Below the pieces are notes generated by a model. It was not told where the DNA came from, did no database searches, and worked only from the letters and a program-made list of their open reading frames with translations. A stretch of 64,000 nucleotides of DNA from G965247775 sp965247775. GTDB lineage: Bacteria > Chloroflexota > Dehalococcoidia > Bin125. Position 1 is the stretch's first letter, and the number at the start of each line of letters is the position of its first letter. A program made the position numbers and the translations under genes. Shown in pieces: positions 9,178 to 19,443 of this stretch. The stretch is from NCBI GenBank assembly GCA_965247775.1, contig OZ252031.1, positions 1,922,001-1,986,000 on the forward strand, written 5' to 3'.

Positions 9178-9345
9178 ATCGGGGGCAGGTCAGCGTCTTG
9201 ACAGCCTCCCGCAGGGAGCGATGGGGGCGCATCGTGTTGTAGTGCTGGCCGTACTCGCCCATCACCTAGGCAGATGCCGCCCGTTGACCAGGATCAGGGG
9301 AGCGAAGCACCCGCGCCGCAGCGCCCCGATCACCCGCTCCCGAAA
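9178..9345 (-). pseudogene. C-terminal fragment of an integrase-core (IS481-like) transposase
   Basis: Reading leftward from 9345, the frame gives ERVIGALRRGCF..LILVNGRHLP, then, after a one-base frame change near 9266, MGEYGQHYNTMRPHRSL. This is the familiar end of integrase-core transposases, with the catalytic glutamate in the ERVIG helix. Everything upstream is missing. It lies back to back with the IS3 remnant. A longer relative of the same transposase type is found at 37669-38095. Confidence 0.65.
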
Positions 9346-9638
9346 TCAGGACGCGCGGCTAAGCGGCAACCGTCGTGCGCTAGCACCGCACCGCCTGGAT
9401 CAGGAACAACCGAAAATAGAATCACATGCCCGATTGCCTCCTTTGCAAACGGGCGAGGTCAGAGGATCAACAAGGTTCAGACAACGCGGACGGGATTTTG
9501 AGCCACTATAGTTCTTCACGCTGATGGCTGAGACCCGAGGAGCGTACAGAGTACCGTCCGAACGGTTGCGGTGAGGCAGTCCTCAACAGGCTCGAGGAGC
9601 CAACCGCTGTTCGAGGTACGCAACGAGGAGTACACATC

Positions 9639-10514
9639 ATGCCAACGACACTGGTCACGGGTTGCAGTAGTGGAATCGGATACGCGACGGCGCTCCACCT
9701 GGCGCAGAACGGTCATGATATCTACGCGGCGATGCGAGACGTGTCCCAAGGCGAATCGCTGCAGGAAGCAGCCTCCGAGCAAGGCATATCGATCACCCCC
9801 TTGCAACTGGACGTCAACGACGACGCATCCGTGGAGGTGGCGGTGGCGACGGTGCTTAAAAGAACAGAGCGGATCGACATTCTGGTGAACAATGCCGGCA
9901 TCGCACGAAGCGGACCGGTGGAGGAAACGCCGCTCCAGGTGTACAGCGAGGTGATGGAGACGAATTTCTTCGGCGCGCTGCGCTGCATTCATGCCGTCCT
10001 TCCCCATATGCGCCGACGCCGCAGCGGATGCATCGTGAATGTGTCGTCCATCGCGGGCCGGATAGCGCTGCCATCTCATAGCGCGTACGACGCCTCGAAG
10101 TGGGCGTTGGAGGCGCTGTCGGAGTGCTTGGCCCAGGAAATCCGTGCGTACGGAATCCGCGTGGTGATCATCGAGCCTGGCCATATCTGGACGGCGATGT
10201 GGGAGAAACGGCGACCGCAGCCGGAGAAGACGGCCTACCCCGACGCCAGGGGGCGAATGCTCGCCGTCATGGATGGGGGTATGCCGTACTCGTCGCCGGC
10301 GGAAATCGTCGCTGAACAGATCGCCAGGGCCATCACCACGGATCGCCCGCGGCTGCGCTATCTCGTAGGGGCCGGTGCTGAGGCGCTCTGGAGCGTACGG
10401 GTTGGAATGAGCGACGATGAATGGCTGGCCTTCGCCGGTGGCGACGATCCGCCAGGGTGGGGAAGAATGGCGGACAAGGCTTTCGAGAACAATCCCCGCC
10501 GGACAGATGCTTGA
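9639..10514 (+). CDS. Short-chain dehydrogenase/reductase (classical SDR)
   Basis: A 291-residue Rossmann-fold oxidoreductase. The cofactor loop is TGCSSGIG at residues 6-13, the structural NNAG lies near residue 88, and the catalytic Ser and the Tyr-x-x-x-Lys are in VSSIAGR and YDASK near residues 136 and 150. The Arg following the TGxxxGIG strand region (AAMRDVSQ) suggests NADP preference, as in retinol-dehydrogenase-like SDRs. GAGGAG eight bases before the ATG supports the start. The C-terminal extension past residue 230 resembles SDRs acting on lipophilic alcohols. The substrate is unknown. Confidence 0.88.
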   Translation: MPTTLVTGCSSGIGYATALHLAQNGHDIYAAMRDVSQGESLQEAASEQGISITPLQLDVNDDASVEVAVATVLKRTERIDILVNNAGIARSGPVEETPLQVYSEVMETNFFGALRCIHAVLPHMRRRRSGCIVNVSSIAGRIALPSHSAYDASKWALEALSECLAQEIRAYGIRVVIIEPGHIWTAMWEKRRPQPEKTAYPDARGRMLAVMDGGMPYSSPAEIVAEQIARAITTDRPRLRYLVGAGAEALWSVRVGMSDDEWLAFAGGDDPPGWGRMADKAFENNPRRTDA

Positions 10515-10740
10515 TACTGCGGCCTCAGCATGCCCACAACTCGATGGCCAAGCCGGTCACTGACCACTCCCACGGTGGCTCATGGCCGCAGGCCGCGCTG
10601 ACGCATCCGGGTGGCCGCCGGGAGGAGCGGCACCCACAGACCCCGAGACGTTGCCCTGTCCCACTACGGCCGGGCCGGTGCCAGGGGATACGCTGCTTTC
10701 TCGCAACCCCGGTCGCACCCGGATCGGTGGCGATTGGCGC

Positions 10741-11901
10741 TTAGAGCGCAGCGTCTAACGCGTCCAATAAGTCCTGCCAGCGTGGATCGGTCTGATCTGG
10801 TCCCGTGATCATCTGGTTCATAGTGAAGCCGAAACCCAGCCCTTCGTCTGGATCAGCGAAGCCCAGCGAGCCGCCCGCGCCTGGATGACCGAATGCACGC
10901 GGCGCCCGGCTAAACACGCAATCCTGCGTTGGTAGGAAGAATCCTGCGCCGAAAGCTGTGTGCAGCGGCAGGACGGCGTCCGGGCCAGAGGCTTGTACCG
11001 CGGTGGCTTTTTCAATAGTTCCGGAGCGGAGGATCGTTCCCCCGTCAACATCGGCGTGACCGAGCGCACCGTAGATCCTCGCTAACGCTCGCGCGTTGCC
11101 GTGTCCGTTGGCTGCCGGGATCTCTGCTCCGCGCCAGGAGCGCGTATTCACCTCTTCAAAGAGGCCCGGCGGATTGGTAATCGACTTGGCGGCCAGCGAT
11201 TCCGGATCCATGAGCCGCTTGGTCAGCGGATCCATTGCGTCGGCCGGCGGTGGTGTAGCAAGGATGACTTCGGCAGTTCTGGCATCGTGCTCTGGTCCGA
11301 GACCGATATGGAAATCTGCGCCCAGCGGTTGTGCGACCTCGTCGCGAAAGAACACACCAAGGCTCTTATTGGTGATTCTCCTAACTACCTCGCCGACCAG
11401 CCAACCAAATGTCAGGGCGTGATAGCCATGTTTGGTACCTGGTGTCCACCACGGCCGCTGTTCGGCGAGCGCAGTGGTCATGAGGTTCCAGTCAAACATC
11501 GCGTGGCCACCGAGCGGTTTGCTGATCGCCGGGAGACCTGCCTGGTGACTCAGGAGCCAGCGCACGGAAACGTCGTCCTTTCCCCCTTGCGCGAACTCGG
11601 GCCAGTAGGTCGCAACGGGTGCATCAATGTCCAGCTCGCCTCTCTCCGCGAGGATGTGGGTACAGATCGCTGTCATGCCCTTGGTCGTCGAGTAGACGTT
11701 CACGATTGTGTCACGTTGCCAGGGAGAGGTGCGGGCGGCATCGGCGTAGCCGCCCCATAGGTCGACTACCGGTCTTCCCTCTACGTAGACGCAGATCGCA
11801 GCGCCAACGTTGCCGTATTTCGCAAAGCTCGCCGTGAATGCGTCCCGTACTGCGGAGAACCGCGGGTCGCATTCACCTTCGATCGGTGCGGCAGAGTTCA
11901 C
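10741..11901 (-). CDS. Beta-lactamase-fold serine hydrolase (EstB-like esterase)
   Basis: The 386-residue protein belongs to the class C beta-lactamase/DD-peptidase superfamily. It has STTKGMTA near residue 71 (SxxK nucleophile and general base), a tyrosine motif YHALTFGW near residue 162, and the C-terminal HPGAGGSLG box. Replacement of the lactamase YxN by Y-H-A and the lack of a signal peptide point to a cytoplasmic esterase or amidase of the EstB type rather than a resistance enzyme. The GTG at 11901 has AAGGGAG upstream. It converges on the SDR gene at 9639 and diverges from the one at 12236. Confidence 0.85.
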   Translation of the reverse strand: MNSAAPIEGECDPRFSAVRDAFTASFAKYGNVGAAICVYVEGRPVVDLWGGYADAARTSPWQRDTIVNVYSTTKGMTAICTHILAERGELDIDAPVATYWPEFAQGGKDDVSVRWLLSHQAGLPAISKPLGGHAMFDWNLMTTALAEQRPWWTPGTKHGYHALTFGWLVGEVVRRITNKSLGVFFRDEVAQPLGADFHIGLGPEHDARTAEVILATPPPADAMDPLTKRLMDPESLAAKSITNPPGLFEEVNTRSWRGAEIPAANGHGNARALARIYGALGHADVDGGTILRSGTIEKATAVQASGPDAVLPLHTAFGAGFFLPTQDCVFSRAPRAFGHPGAGGSLGFADPDEGLGFGFTMNQMITGPDQTDPRWQDLLDALDAAL

Positions 11902-12235
11902 GGCTCCCTTTCGAACGGCCGGAGTCTAGCGGGAGGTCCAACTAGCCAGCAAGGCGTGAGAGCGCAAAATCGGAAACGAGGGCTTCGGCCTTGGGGCCCG
12001 GGAGTGAGAGCGCCACGATGATCAAGCGAGTTGTATGGTCGGCTCCAATCGGGCTTCTGCCGCCACCCGGCACCGGAGTCAGCCTGGCACGCATCCCGTG
12101 CTGATCTGACCGCCTTGTTCCGGATCACCGCCCGGGTAGGATGATGACGGTGCGCTCCAGCCCTGGCAACCCGAGTAGATGTTAACTCGCGAGCATCTTG
12201 CAGCTTGAGCGACGAGTGGCGTAAGGAGAATCACT
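11902..12235. other. Divergent intergenic region
   Basis: This 334-bp stretch separates two divergently read genes (esterase on minus, SDR on plus) and must hold both promoters. AAGGAGA at 12224-12230 is the ribosome-binding site of the SDR gene. No gene or clear operator was recognised. Confidence 0.5.
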
Positions 12236-12982
12236 GTGAGGCTTCGGGACAAGGTGGCCGTTGTGACGGGCGGGAGTAGTGGCATTGGTCGAGCAATCGC
12301 GGGGGTGTTCACCGCCGAGGGCGCCAAGGTCGTGATAACAGGACGTGATCACCAAGCGCTGAAGGAAGCTGAGATTGCGATTGGCCCAAGTTGCGTCTCG
12401 GTGCAGGGGGATGTCAGCCAGCTTGCCGACCTCGATCGGTTGTTCGAGCAGACAACAACGCAGCTTGGCAACATCGATGTGCTGGTCGCTAATGCGGGCG
12501 TGGCCGAACCGTGTCCCACAGTGGAGGCCGATGAAGTCCATTTCGACCGCATCGCGGACATTAACTTCAAGGGGACATTCTTCACGGTGCAAAAATCCAT
12601 TCCTCACCTGAACAATAAGGCGTCAGTGATCCTGATCAGTTCGAACCTCAACGTCCAGGGCTATCCGTCCTTCGCGGTCTACAACGCAACGAAGGCGGCC
12701 ATTCGCTCTCTGGCGAGAACGTTCGCCGCTGAACTCCTGCCCAGAGGCATTCGGGTCAATGCGTTGAGTCCGGGCGTCATCGACACTCCGATCTTCGACA
12801 AGATGGGGATGCCGCCCGAAATCAGGGCCGGATTCGACGATGCGGTGAGAGCGCTAGTCCCAATGAAACGCGTGGGGAAGCCGGACGAAGTCGCGAAGGC
12901 GGCGCTCTTCCTCGCCTCTGCGGACTCGTCGTACTTTACGGGGGCGGACCTCGTTCCCGACGGGGGCGTGACTCACCTCTAG
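12236..12982 (+). CDS. Short-chain dehydrogenase/reductase (FabG-like)
   Basis: This 248-residue classical SDR has TGGSSGIG at residues 12-19, NAG near residue 86, catalytic Ser in ISSNLN and YNATK (Tyr and Lys) around residue 149, then the NALSPGVIDTPI loop and a C-terminal TGADLVPDGG. The length and the PG-x-x-x-T segment match NAD(P)-dependent 3-oxoacyl- or secondary-alcohol dehydrogenases. GTG 12236 is the start, since AAGGAG lies six bases upstream. The following HSL esterase lies 300 bp downstream on the same strand. Confidence 0.88.
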   Translation: MRLRDKVAVVTGGSSGIGRAIAGVFTAEGAKVVITGRDHQALKEAEIAIGPSCVSVQGDVSQLADLDRLFEQTTTQLGNIDVLVANAGVAEPCPTVEADEVHFDRIADINFKGTFFTVQKSIPHLNNKASVILISSNLNVQGYPSFAVYNATKAAIRSLARTFAAELLPRGIRVNALSPGVIDTPIFDKMGMPPEIRAGFDDAVRALVPMKRVGKPDEVAKAALFLASADSSYFTGADLVPDGGVTHL

Positions 12983-13282
12983 CTAGCGGAATCGCAGGGA
13001 GATCGTTGCGGAGCGGGGCTCCTGACGCTCATGATGCCATCCGCCCGGGGCTGTCGAATCGGGAGAGTTCCGCCATTCTCATCATCCGGCCGGAGTTCCC
13101 CGTACGCGATCGCGCAGACTGCATCGATCGTGAGTTGATTGATGACGATGCAGGATCTCCTCCGATGCACCGGCGTCGCCCAAGTGGCCTGTTTCCCCCG
13201 CCTCGTTGGCAGCCGGCTACGGATCGGCTAGCATGACGCACTCTCTCCACAGGGCATATCGGATGAGGAACGGACCGAAGTC

Positions 13283-14215
13283 ATGGCGTCGGCTGAGTAC
13301 CAGAAGTTGTTAGATTCTCTCGCGCAAAACTTGGGTCCACCGGGCGACCTGCCCCTGCCGCCAGAGGACGTGGCCGTCGCACGTCAGGGCTTTGAGGACA
13401 TGGCCTTCCCGCTCTCCCCCGAGTTCAGTGCAACATCGGTGGATGCCGGCAGGGTAGCGGCAGAGTGGGTGAGCGCGCCGAACGCCAATCCCGGGCGCCG
13501 GCTCCTGTACCTCCACGGCGGTGGCTACGTTACCGGCTCGATCAATACCCATCGGGAACTCGCGGGACGGCTCTCGCAAGCGTCGGGCTGTGTGATCTTG
13601 GTGATCGACTATCGAATGGCGCCGGAGCATCCGTTCCCGGCCGCGGTAGAGGACACCCAGACCGCGTTGCGATTCATGCGAGAGAACGGTCCGAACGGCC
13701 GGGTCGCCGCAGAGGCGATCTTTGTCGGTGGCGACTCGGCGGGTGGGGGACTGGCGCTGTCCGCCCTTATCGCCACGCGAGACGCCGGTGAGCGCATGCC
13801 GGACGCGGCCGTGACGCTTTCCGCGTGGACGGACTTGGCGAACACGGCCGAGTCGATTCGGACCCGCGTTGCCGTGGACCCGTTGGTTTCACTGCCGGGG
13901 CTTGAACTCATGGCGGCGCGCTATCTCAGCGGCGCCGATCCGGAGTCTCCGTTGGCGTCACCGCTCTACGCGGACCTGAGCGGCCTGCCGCCACTGCTGA
14001 TGCAAGTGGGCGATGCGGAGATCATCCTCGACGACACGACACGGTTTGCGCAAAGAGCGCGCGACGCAGGAGTAGAGGTCACCGAACGGATCTGGCCCGA
14101 GATGTGCCATATCTTCCCGCTGTTCGCGCCCGCGATCCCAGAAGGGCAGCAAGGCGTTGACGAGATAGGGGAGTTTCTCCGGCAGCAGGCCAAGGCTGCG
14201 AGCGCCTCGGCCTAG
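13283..14215 (+). CDS. Alpha/beta hydrolase of the hormone-sensitive lipase family
   Basis: The 310-residue protein shows the family oxyanion box HGGGY near residue 76 and the nucleophile elbow GDSAGGG near residue 151. The late catalytic acid and histidine are in ILDDT and MCHIFP near residues 250 and 278. HSL-type bacterial esterases hydrolyse short acyl esters. It is transcribed in the same direction as the flanking SDR and LLM genes. With those it could form an ester cleavage and oxidation set. No transmembrane or signal segment is visible. Confidence 0.9.
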   Translation: MASAEYQKLLDSLAQNLGPPGDLPLPPEDVAVARQGFEDMAFPLSPEFSATSVDAGRVAAEWVSAPNANPGRRLLYLHGGGYVTGSINTHRELAGRLSQASGCVILVIDYRMAPEHPFPAAVEDTQTALRFMRENGPNGRVAAEAIFVGGDSAGGGLALSALIATRDAGERMPDAAVTLSAWTDLANTAESIRTRVAVDPLVSLPGLELMAARYLSGADPESPLASPLYADLSGLPPLLMQVGDAEIILDDTTRFAQRARDAGVEVTERIWPEMCHIFPLFAPAIPEGQQGVDEIGEFLRQQAKAASASA

Positions 14216-14509
14216 CGCTCATCATCATTCGGATGATGGCTCTGCGGAGCCGAGCCGGTAGGTTTCCCAAGGGAGATTCGCCCATCGTCGAACGGCTACC
14301 TCGAACAGGGGCGGCACCAGACAACAGCTGGACGAGTTCGGGCAAGCCGTTCGGTGGCGGGCTGCGTTGCGTCTTACGCGGGCGTGTCGTCTGATGGGCC
14401 GCGTCGGGTGATGCGGAGCGGCCCCGGTGAGCAGCGATGTTGACCCCGAACGAGCCACGCGACTAGGTTGGCGCCGTATGGAGCGCGGCGACAGCGAAAG
14501 GGGATCCTG

Positions 14510-15652
14510 ATGCGGGTAGGCGTATCGATCCTGTTTCAGAACTACGGGGACCTGAGCAGGTTCGAGAATCGTGAGACCGAAGCATCCCCGACTCTCTCCG
14601 ACCGAGAGATCTATGACGATGAACTGCGGCTCGGCAGCTTGGTAGAACCCCTGGGGTTCGACTCCATCTGGTCTGTTGAGCACCATTTTTCTCCGTACAC
14701 CATGATCCCGAATCCACTGCAGTTGTTGAGCTACTGGGCCGGGCGGACCGAACGAGTGGACATGGGCACCATGGTTGTCGTGCTGCCGTGGCATGATCCT
14801 GTGCGGGTTGCCGAGGAGATCTCGCTGTTAGACAATCTCCTCCAGGGACGTCGCCTGACGTTGGGGTTTGGTCGCGGCCTCTCAACGCAGGAATTCGCTG
14901 GATTCCGCATTCCAATGGAGGAATCGCGGGAGCGATTCCGGGAGGTACTCGATCTGGTCCGAACGGCGCTGTCCCGCGAGTGGTTCTCGCACGAAAGCGC
15001 CCACTACTCCGTGCCTGAGACAACGATACGCCCGCGGCCACGCCGCACCGATCTGGCGGACCGGATGATCTGCGCCTGGACGAGTCCGCAGACGCTCTCG
15101 ATCGCAGCGAATCTCCAGCTGGGCATGCTGATCAACCCCGCGAAGCCGTGGGAGGAGTACACCGCCGACGTTGAAGCGTTCAACGCCATCCGCGCCGACA
15201 ACGGCTGGTCCCCGGTCCAGCCGACCGCCGCAGCTTGGGTCTACTGCGCCGAAACCGAGGACGAGGCTTGGGAAGGCGCCAGGCAATACATCGCCGAGTA
15301 TTGGGACAGCGCTCGCCGTCACTATTCGCTTGACGACGCGAAGCATTTCCAGGAGACCAAGGGCTACGAACAGTACGCCGCCTTCTCCGAAGCGCTTGCC
15401 CAAGGACCCAAGGATGAGGTGAACCAGGAATTCGCCCGCACACAGTTCTGGGGAACGCCGGAGCAACTCGTGGAGAAGTTCAGGCGCATTCAGCAGGTCA
15501 CGAACGCGTCGGAGTTCATAGCCTTCTTCAAGTACGGCGCCATGCGCCTCGACGAAGCGGAGCGTAGCATGCGGCTCTTCGCAAAAGAGGTCTTGCCGCA
15601 GGTCCAGGCATTTTCGACAGACCTAGTGTCGATTACGCAATCCCGCGGCTGA
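14510..15652 (+). CDS. LLM class flavin-dependent oxidoreductase (second copy type)
   Basis: A 380-residue luciferase-like protein with RVGVSILFQNY at the N-terminus, the EHHF histidine motif near residue 63, and the family segment RVAEEISLLDNLLQGR followed by LGFGRG. EHHF marks bacterial luciferase-type monooxygenases. AAAGGGGA upstream selects ATG 14510; the in-frame extension to 14468 has no site. It is only distantly similar to the LLM protein at 3944, so it is not a recent duplicate. The gene ends where the eroded region begins. Confidence 0.88.
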   Translation: MRVGVSILFQNYGDLSRFENRETEASPTLSDREIYDDELRLGSLVEPLGFDSIWSVEHHFSPYTMIPNPLQLLSYWAGRTERVDMGTMVVVLPWHDPVRVAEEISLLDNLLQGRRLTLGFGRGLSTQEFAGFRIPMEESRERFREVLDLVRTALSREWFSHESAHYSVPETTIRPRPRRTDLADRMICAWTSPQTLSIAANLQLGMLINPAKPWEEYTADVEAFNAIRADNGWSPVQPTAAAWVYCAETEDEAWEGARQYIAEYWDSARRHYSLDDAKHFQETKGYEQYAAFSEALAQGPKDEVNQEFARTQFWGTPEQLVEKFRRIQQVTNASEFIAFFKYGAMRLDEAERSMRLFAKEVLPQVQAFSTDLVSITQSRG

Positions 15653-15770
15653 TGAATCTCGCTGGGGGACGCCCGTGTCAGCGAGGAGGCCGCTGAGGTC
15701 CTCTTGACCTGCCCCTCCCAAACCGGTCCTGATCCTGTGCGAGGATTCGGGTCGGGAGGAGGGAGCTGGC

Positions 15771-16235
15771 ATGGCCCGGAAGCGGGATACGGCGGAGCAG
15801 ATCATCGCGACGCCGCGGGCGGCGGCGGTGGCCCCGGGCCAGGGCGAGAGCGCGGCCAAGGTCGCGCGACGGCTGGGGGTCGCCAGCAGACCGACTCCCA
15901 CTGGCGTTAGGAAGGGATGCGGGTGCCCCGCCAGGCCACGCGCCGGCGGCGGCGGGGGGCGGCCGACAGCTCCGGCAGGCGGCGCCGGGCGGAGCGGCCG
16001 CAGCACGGCTGGTCCTACGCCGGCGTCCACGAGCGGACGTAGGACGGGCGGCCCCGGCGCCTCCTGACCAGCCTCGACGCGTCCACGCGCGCGTGCCGCC
16101 GCCGCGACGTCGACCGGTGCCTGGGCCGCGCCGACGACATCCGCGCCCGGGGCTGACGGCGCGCTGCGTGCACCGCGGCCCGCCCGCCTCCCTGCGCGCC
16201 GACAACGGCCCCGGGTGCACGGCCCAGGCTGTCCG
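15771..16235 (+). pseudogene. Heavily eroded IS3-family transposase
   Basis: The start MARKRDTAEQII...QGESAAKVARRLGVAS is a clear orfA N-terminus. About 270 bp further, pieces of orfB survive in shifting frames: RRLLTSLDASTR (strand after the first catalytic Asp) and ASLRADNGPGCTAQAV (second Asp, with the usual Glu-Phe changed). The remaining text is very GC-rich, so the copy is older than the one at 8.1 kb. A short TGACCTGCCCC near 15706 upstream resembles an IS3 terminus; no right end was found. Confidence 0.7.
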
Positions 16236-16315
16236 GACCACGCCCCCGAATCGGAACAGCCCCCTGACAAAGAGGTGGAACCCCTCCGGCCCCGCCCCGT
16301 GCCTTGGCCCGACCT

Positions 16316-16365
16316 CGTGCTTCCCGAGCAGAGGGTCACGGGTTCGAGTCCCGTCTCCCGCTCCA
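16316..16365 (+). pseudogene. 3' half of a tRNA-Gly(CCC) gene
   Basis: The T-arm is perfect: ACGGG at 16338-16342, loop TTCGAGT, CCCGT to 16354. It is followed by the 3' acceptor strand CTCCCGC, discriminator T and encoded CCA at 16363-16365. Counting back puts a TTCCCGA anticodon loop (anticodon CCC) at 16321-16327. The anticodon stem keeps three of five pairs. The D-arm and the matching 5' acceptor strand GCGGGAG are absent, so this is not functional. A lone 3' tRNA end is the usual scar of an element integrated at a tRNA gene. Confidence 0.75.
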
Positions 16366-16710
16366 AGGACTCCTCCCGGAGAACCTCTCCACCCCACGGG
16401 GGCAAAACGACGGGACCCGCTTGCGGGATCCTTCCAGGGGGAGGGGCAGACGGGAGGCCTCAGATGTCAGGGCACGTGCTGCCGGTCTCAGTGGTTGCCG
16501 TGGGAGTTGCGTTCGCGTCCGTGAGCGCGAGCTGACGCCGTCGCCTCCGACCCCCGTATGACCATGAACGTCATCACGCACGCCACAGTGTCGCCGTGGC
16601 GCGGGGCTTTCCCGTGCGCTCGGTCAAGAAGGCCGTCGTCGCCATCGGATTCGCCGAAACCCGCCGCATCGCCCTCGACGTCGCACTCCACAACACGATC
16701 ACCGCCACGG

Positions 16711-18142
16711 GGGGACGCCTGGAGGCCCAACTTCCGCAAGATGGCGTCCGACGAGATCGAGCGATTCCGGCGCGAGCGCGCGCAGCGAACGGGCCAGCAG
16801 CACGACGCCGGGAGCATCACCGAGCAGGAACTGCTCCGGGAGGTGATGAACACCGTCGGCAAGCCCGATCAGCTGGGCTCGAACATCCGCTGCGTCGTCT
16901 CCGTCTCCATGCTGACAGAGGGATGGGACGCCACCACCGTCACGCACGTGCTGGGGGTGCGCGCGTTTGGCACGCAGTTGCTCTGTGAGCAGGTGATCGG
17001 CCGGGCGCTGCGTCGCCAGTCCTACGACCTCAACGAGGAGAACCTGTTCAACGTCGAGTACGCCGACGTGCTCGGCGTCCCCTTCGACTTCACGGCCAAG
17101 CCGGTGGTCTCACCGCCGCAGCGGCCGCGCGAGACCGTGCAGGTCCACGCCGTCCGGCCCAGCCGCGACGCCCTGGAGATCCACATTCCCCCGCGTCGAG
17201 GGCTACCGCATCGCACTGCCGCAGGAGCGGCTGACGGCGGAGTTCATCGACACCTCCGCGCTGGGGCTCACCCCCGACCTCGTCGGGCCGTCCGTCACGC
17301 GCAACGAGGGCATCATCGGGAAGGGGGTCGATCTCACCCTCAAGCACCTCGAGGACATGCGGCAGTCGACGCTGCTCTTTCATCTCACCAAGCGGCTGCT
17401 GGAGACGAAGTGGCGCGACCCCGACGAGGCCCCCAAGCTGCACCTGTTCGGCCAGTTGAAGCGGATCACGCGCCAGTGGCTGGACGAGCATCTGATCTGC
17501 AAGGGGGGCACCTACCCGGTGCAGTTGATCTACCAGGAACTGGCCGACATGGCCTGCCAGCGCATCACTGACGGGATCACTGCGAGCTTCGTCCGGGAGC
17601 GGCCGGTCAAGGCGCTGCTCGACCCCTTCAACCCAGCCAGCTCAACCCGTTACGTCAACTTCACGACCTCCGTGCAGACGCGCTGGCAGACGAGCCCCGA
17701 GCACTGCCACATCAACTGGGCCATCTGCCACAGCGACTGGGAGGCGGAGTTCTGCCACGTGGCGGAGTCGCATCCCAAGGTGCGGGCCTACGTGAAGAAC
17801 CACAACACGGGCTTCGACGTGCCGTATCACACCGGCGCCGAGCCGCATCGTTCGTGCCCGACTTCATCGTCCTGGTCGACGACGGCCGCGGCGAGGACGA
17901 CCCGCTGCACCTGGTCGTCAAGATCAAGGGCCGGCGACTTGATGACGCCAAAGAGAAGAAGGCGACCATCGAGACTTACTGGATCCCCGGGGTCAACAAC
18001 CTGGGAGCGTTCGGGCGCTGGGCGTTCGCGGAGTTCCACGGATGTCTGGGAGATCCAGTCCGGCTTCGAGGCCGAGGTGGAGTCGCAGTTCAACGCGATG
18101 ATCGAGCGCGCCGCGGGCGGCGCCGCGGCCGGGATGGGATGA
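16711..18142 (+). pseudogene. Res-type restriction endonuclease, C-terminal half, frameshifted
   Basis: The visible order is the end of a DEAD-box helicase core (SVSMLTEGWDATTVTHVLG, then EQVIGRALRR, motif VI), a middle domain (FDFTAKPV, later RVEGYRIALPQERL in another frame), then a PD-(D/E)xK-like nuclease segment with VPDFIVLVDD and VVKIKG. At least two frame changes (near 17190 and 17850) and the missing N-terminal ATPase half make it dead. Intact relatives have a glutamate before IKG; here it is Lys. The type is the Res partner of the Mod methylase whose pieces follow. The last 200 bp recur at 21883-22097. Confidence 0.8.
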
Positions 18143-18185
18143 TGACAACGCGGGAGATTCGTCTTGCGGAACCGGGGAGAACGAT

Positions 18186-18485
18186 GGTTGAACAGACGAT
18201 GGCAGTGGCGAGACGCTGGCCTTGCTGCGGGCGCACAAGCCCGAGCTGGCCGAGCGGTTCGGCGTCGCGGACCTGGCGCTCTTCGGATCCACCGTCCGCG
18301 ACGAGGCGCTCCCAGCCAGCACGTGGATATCCTGGTCCGCTTCGACGGCCGCCAACTCGAAACGGTACTTCGGCGTGCAGTTCTACCTTGAGGACCTGCT
18401 GGGCCGTCCCGTCGATCTGGTCACGGACAAAGCGTTGCGGCCGGAATTCCGCCCCTCTGTCGAGGCCGAGGCCGTCCATATCTGA
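18186..18485 (+). pseudogene. MNT-type nucleotidyltransferase (MntA antitoxin-like), frameshifted
   Basis: LLRAHKPELAERFGVADLALFGS leads into the nucleotidyltransferase GSTVRDEA loop. Next, HVDILVRFDG, which should follow in phase, is found in a different frame. The original frame resumes at YFGVQFYLEDLLGRPVDLVT and ends at 18485. Two compensating frame changes remove the catalytic Asp-x-Asp from the product. Such proteins neutralise HEPN toxins by nucleotidylation. No HEPN partner is next to it; a separate intact HEPN/MNT pair lies at 45.6-46.6 kb. Confidence 0.7.
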
Positions 18486-18570
18486 TCCCCGCCCCAGTGA
18501 GCGCCAGGTCCCTGAGTTCGCGCCGCTGCTGGGCGCCTGCTGGAGGGGACGGAAGGACAGGGGCCGGCAG

Positions 18571-18747
18571 ATGCCACGTAAGCCGCGCAGCCCCAAGCAA
18601 GTCACGACCCTCAAGCACGACGAGGCGAAGCGCACCCACATCCCCAGCGCCGAGTACCAGTCCGTGACGGCCAAGGAGGACGAGAGCCCGATCCAGGTGG
18701 CGTACGCGCGTCGCAACCACGACCTGGGCCCGCAGCTGGTCTCATGA
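18571..18747 (+). pseudogene. N-terminal fragment of a Mod-type DNA methyltransferase
   Basis: The 58 codons start MPRKPRSPKQVTTLKHDEAK and run to RNHDLGPQLV. They correspond to the conserved N-terminus of the site-specific methyltransferase that pairs with the Res protein upstream. Homologues continue with a Trp-Arg-Gly-Lys-Asp-Glu-Gln segment; here a stop comes one codon later. The continuation (KDEQD onward) is found at about 22293, 3.5 kb away. The gene is thus split by inserted or duplicated DNA carrying the molybdopterin oxidoreductase. Confidence 0.72.
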
Positions 18748-18984
18748 CCACCGCAGAGATCACCAAACTCGCGCTCACCGGCCACACCGCGACGCCGAAT
18801 CGTGTCTTTTTCGAGCCCGGTGCACGCGGCCTATTCAGCGTGGCGCTCAGCCGGAAGCCCGAACGCCCGTGTCAGGAACGGAACGCCACCGTCCACGAGG
18901 CTGCAATCCGAGGTTCGCGCTTCGCGTCGCTCCCGGCGAGAACCTCCCCCCTCGAAACTTAGCTGCTGCCCCCGCCCCACCTCC

Positions 18985-19095
18985 TCAGAAGGTCTCGGCG
19001 CCGGGGCCTGACCGCTTCTCGATCAGGGCGTTCAACGAGCCCTCCCCTTTCATTTCGCTGATGGCTCGGTTCAGCTTCTCCCGCAACCCGCGATC
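18985..19095 (-). pseudogene. C-terminal scrap of an amino-acid ABC binding protein
   Basis: Reading leftward from 19095, the frame gives GLREKLNRAISEMKGEGSL and NALIEK before a stop. This closely matches the last helix of SBP_bac_3 polar amino-acid binding proteins. Nothing upstream continues the domain. It shows that a transporter locus was once broken here. Confidence 0.5.
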
Positions 19096-19443
19096 ACCCT
19101 CACACTCCGGAGCAGATTATCGGGAAGCTGCGCGAGGCGGACGTGGCCGTGAAACCCCGTGGGTGGTCGACCCCGCGACCTGTGGGAGCACCGTGCAGAT
19201 CCCGAAGCGCTGCGCCCGCGCGACGCCGTCAGCGCCGGAATCGGACGACACGCGGGCACGGTGGCAGGGGCGAGGTGACCGGGACGTCGCACGCCAACCC
19301 GGCCGAATCGGCGTGCGTCCCCTCGGGCGCGAATGGTCGCGACGGCGGCAACGGCTTATCATCTCTCCGTCGCAGCCTCCCCGCACCCCTCGAGTGCGAT
19401 CGAACCACCGGGGAACGCCCCGCACACTCGCGGAGCCGATGCC

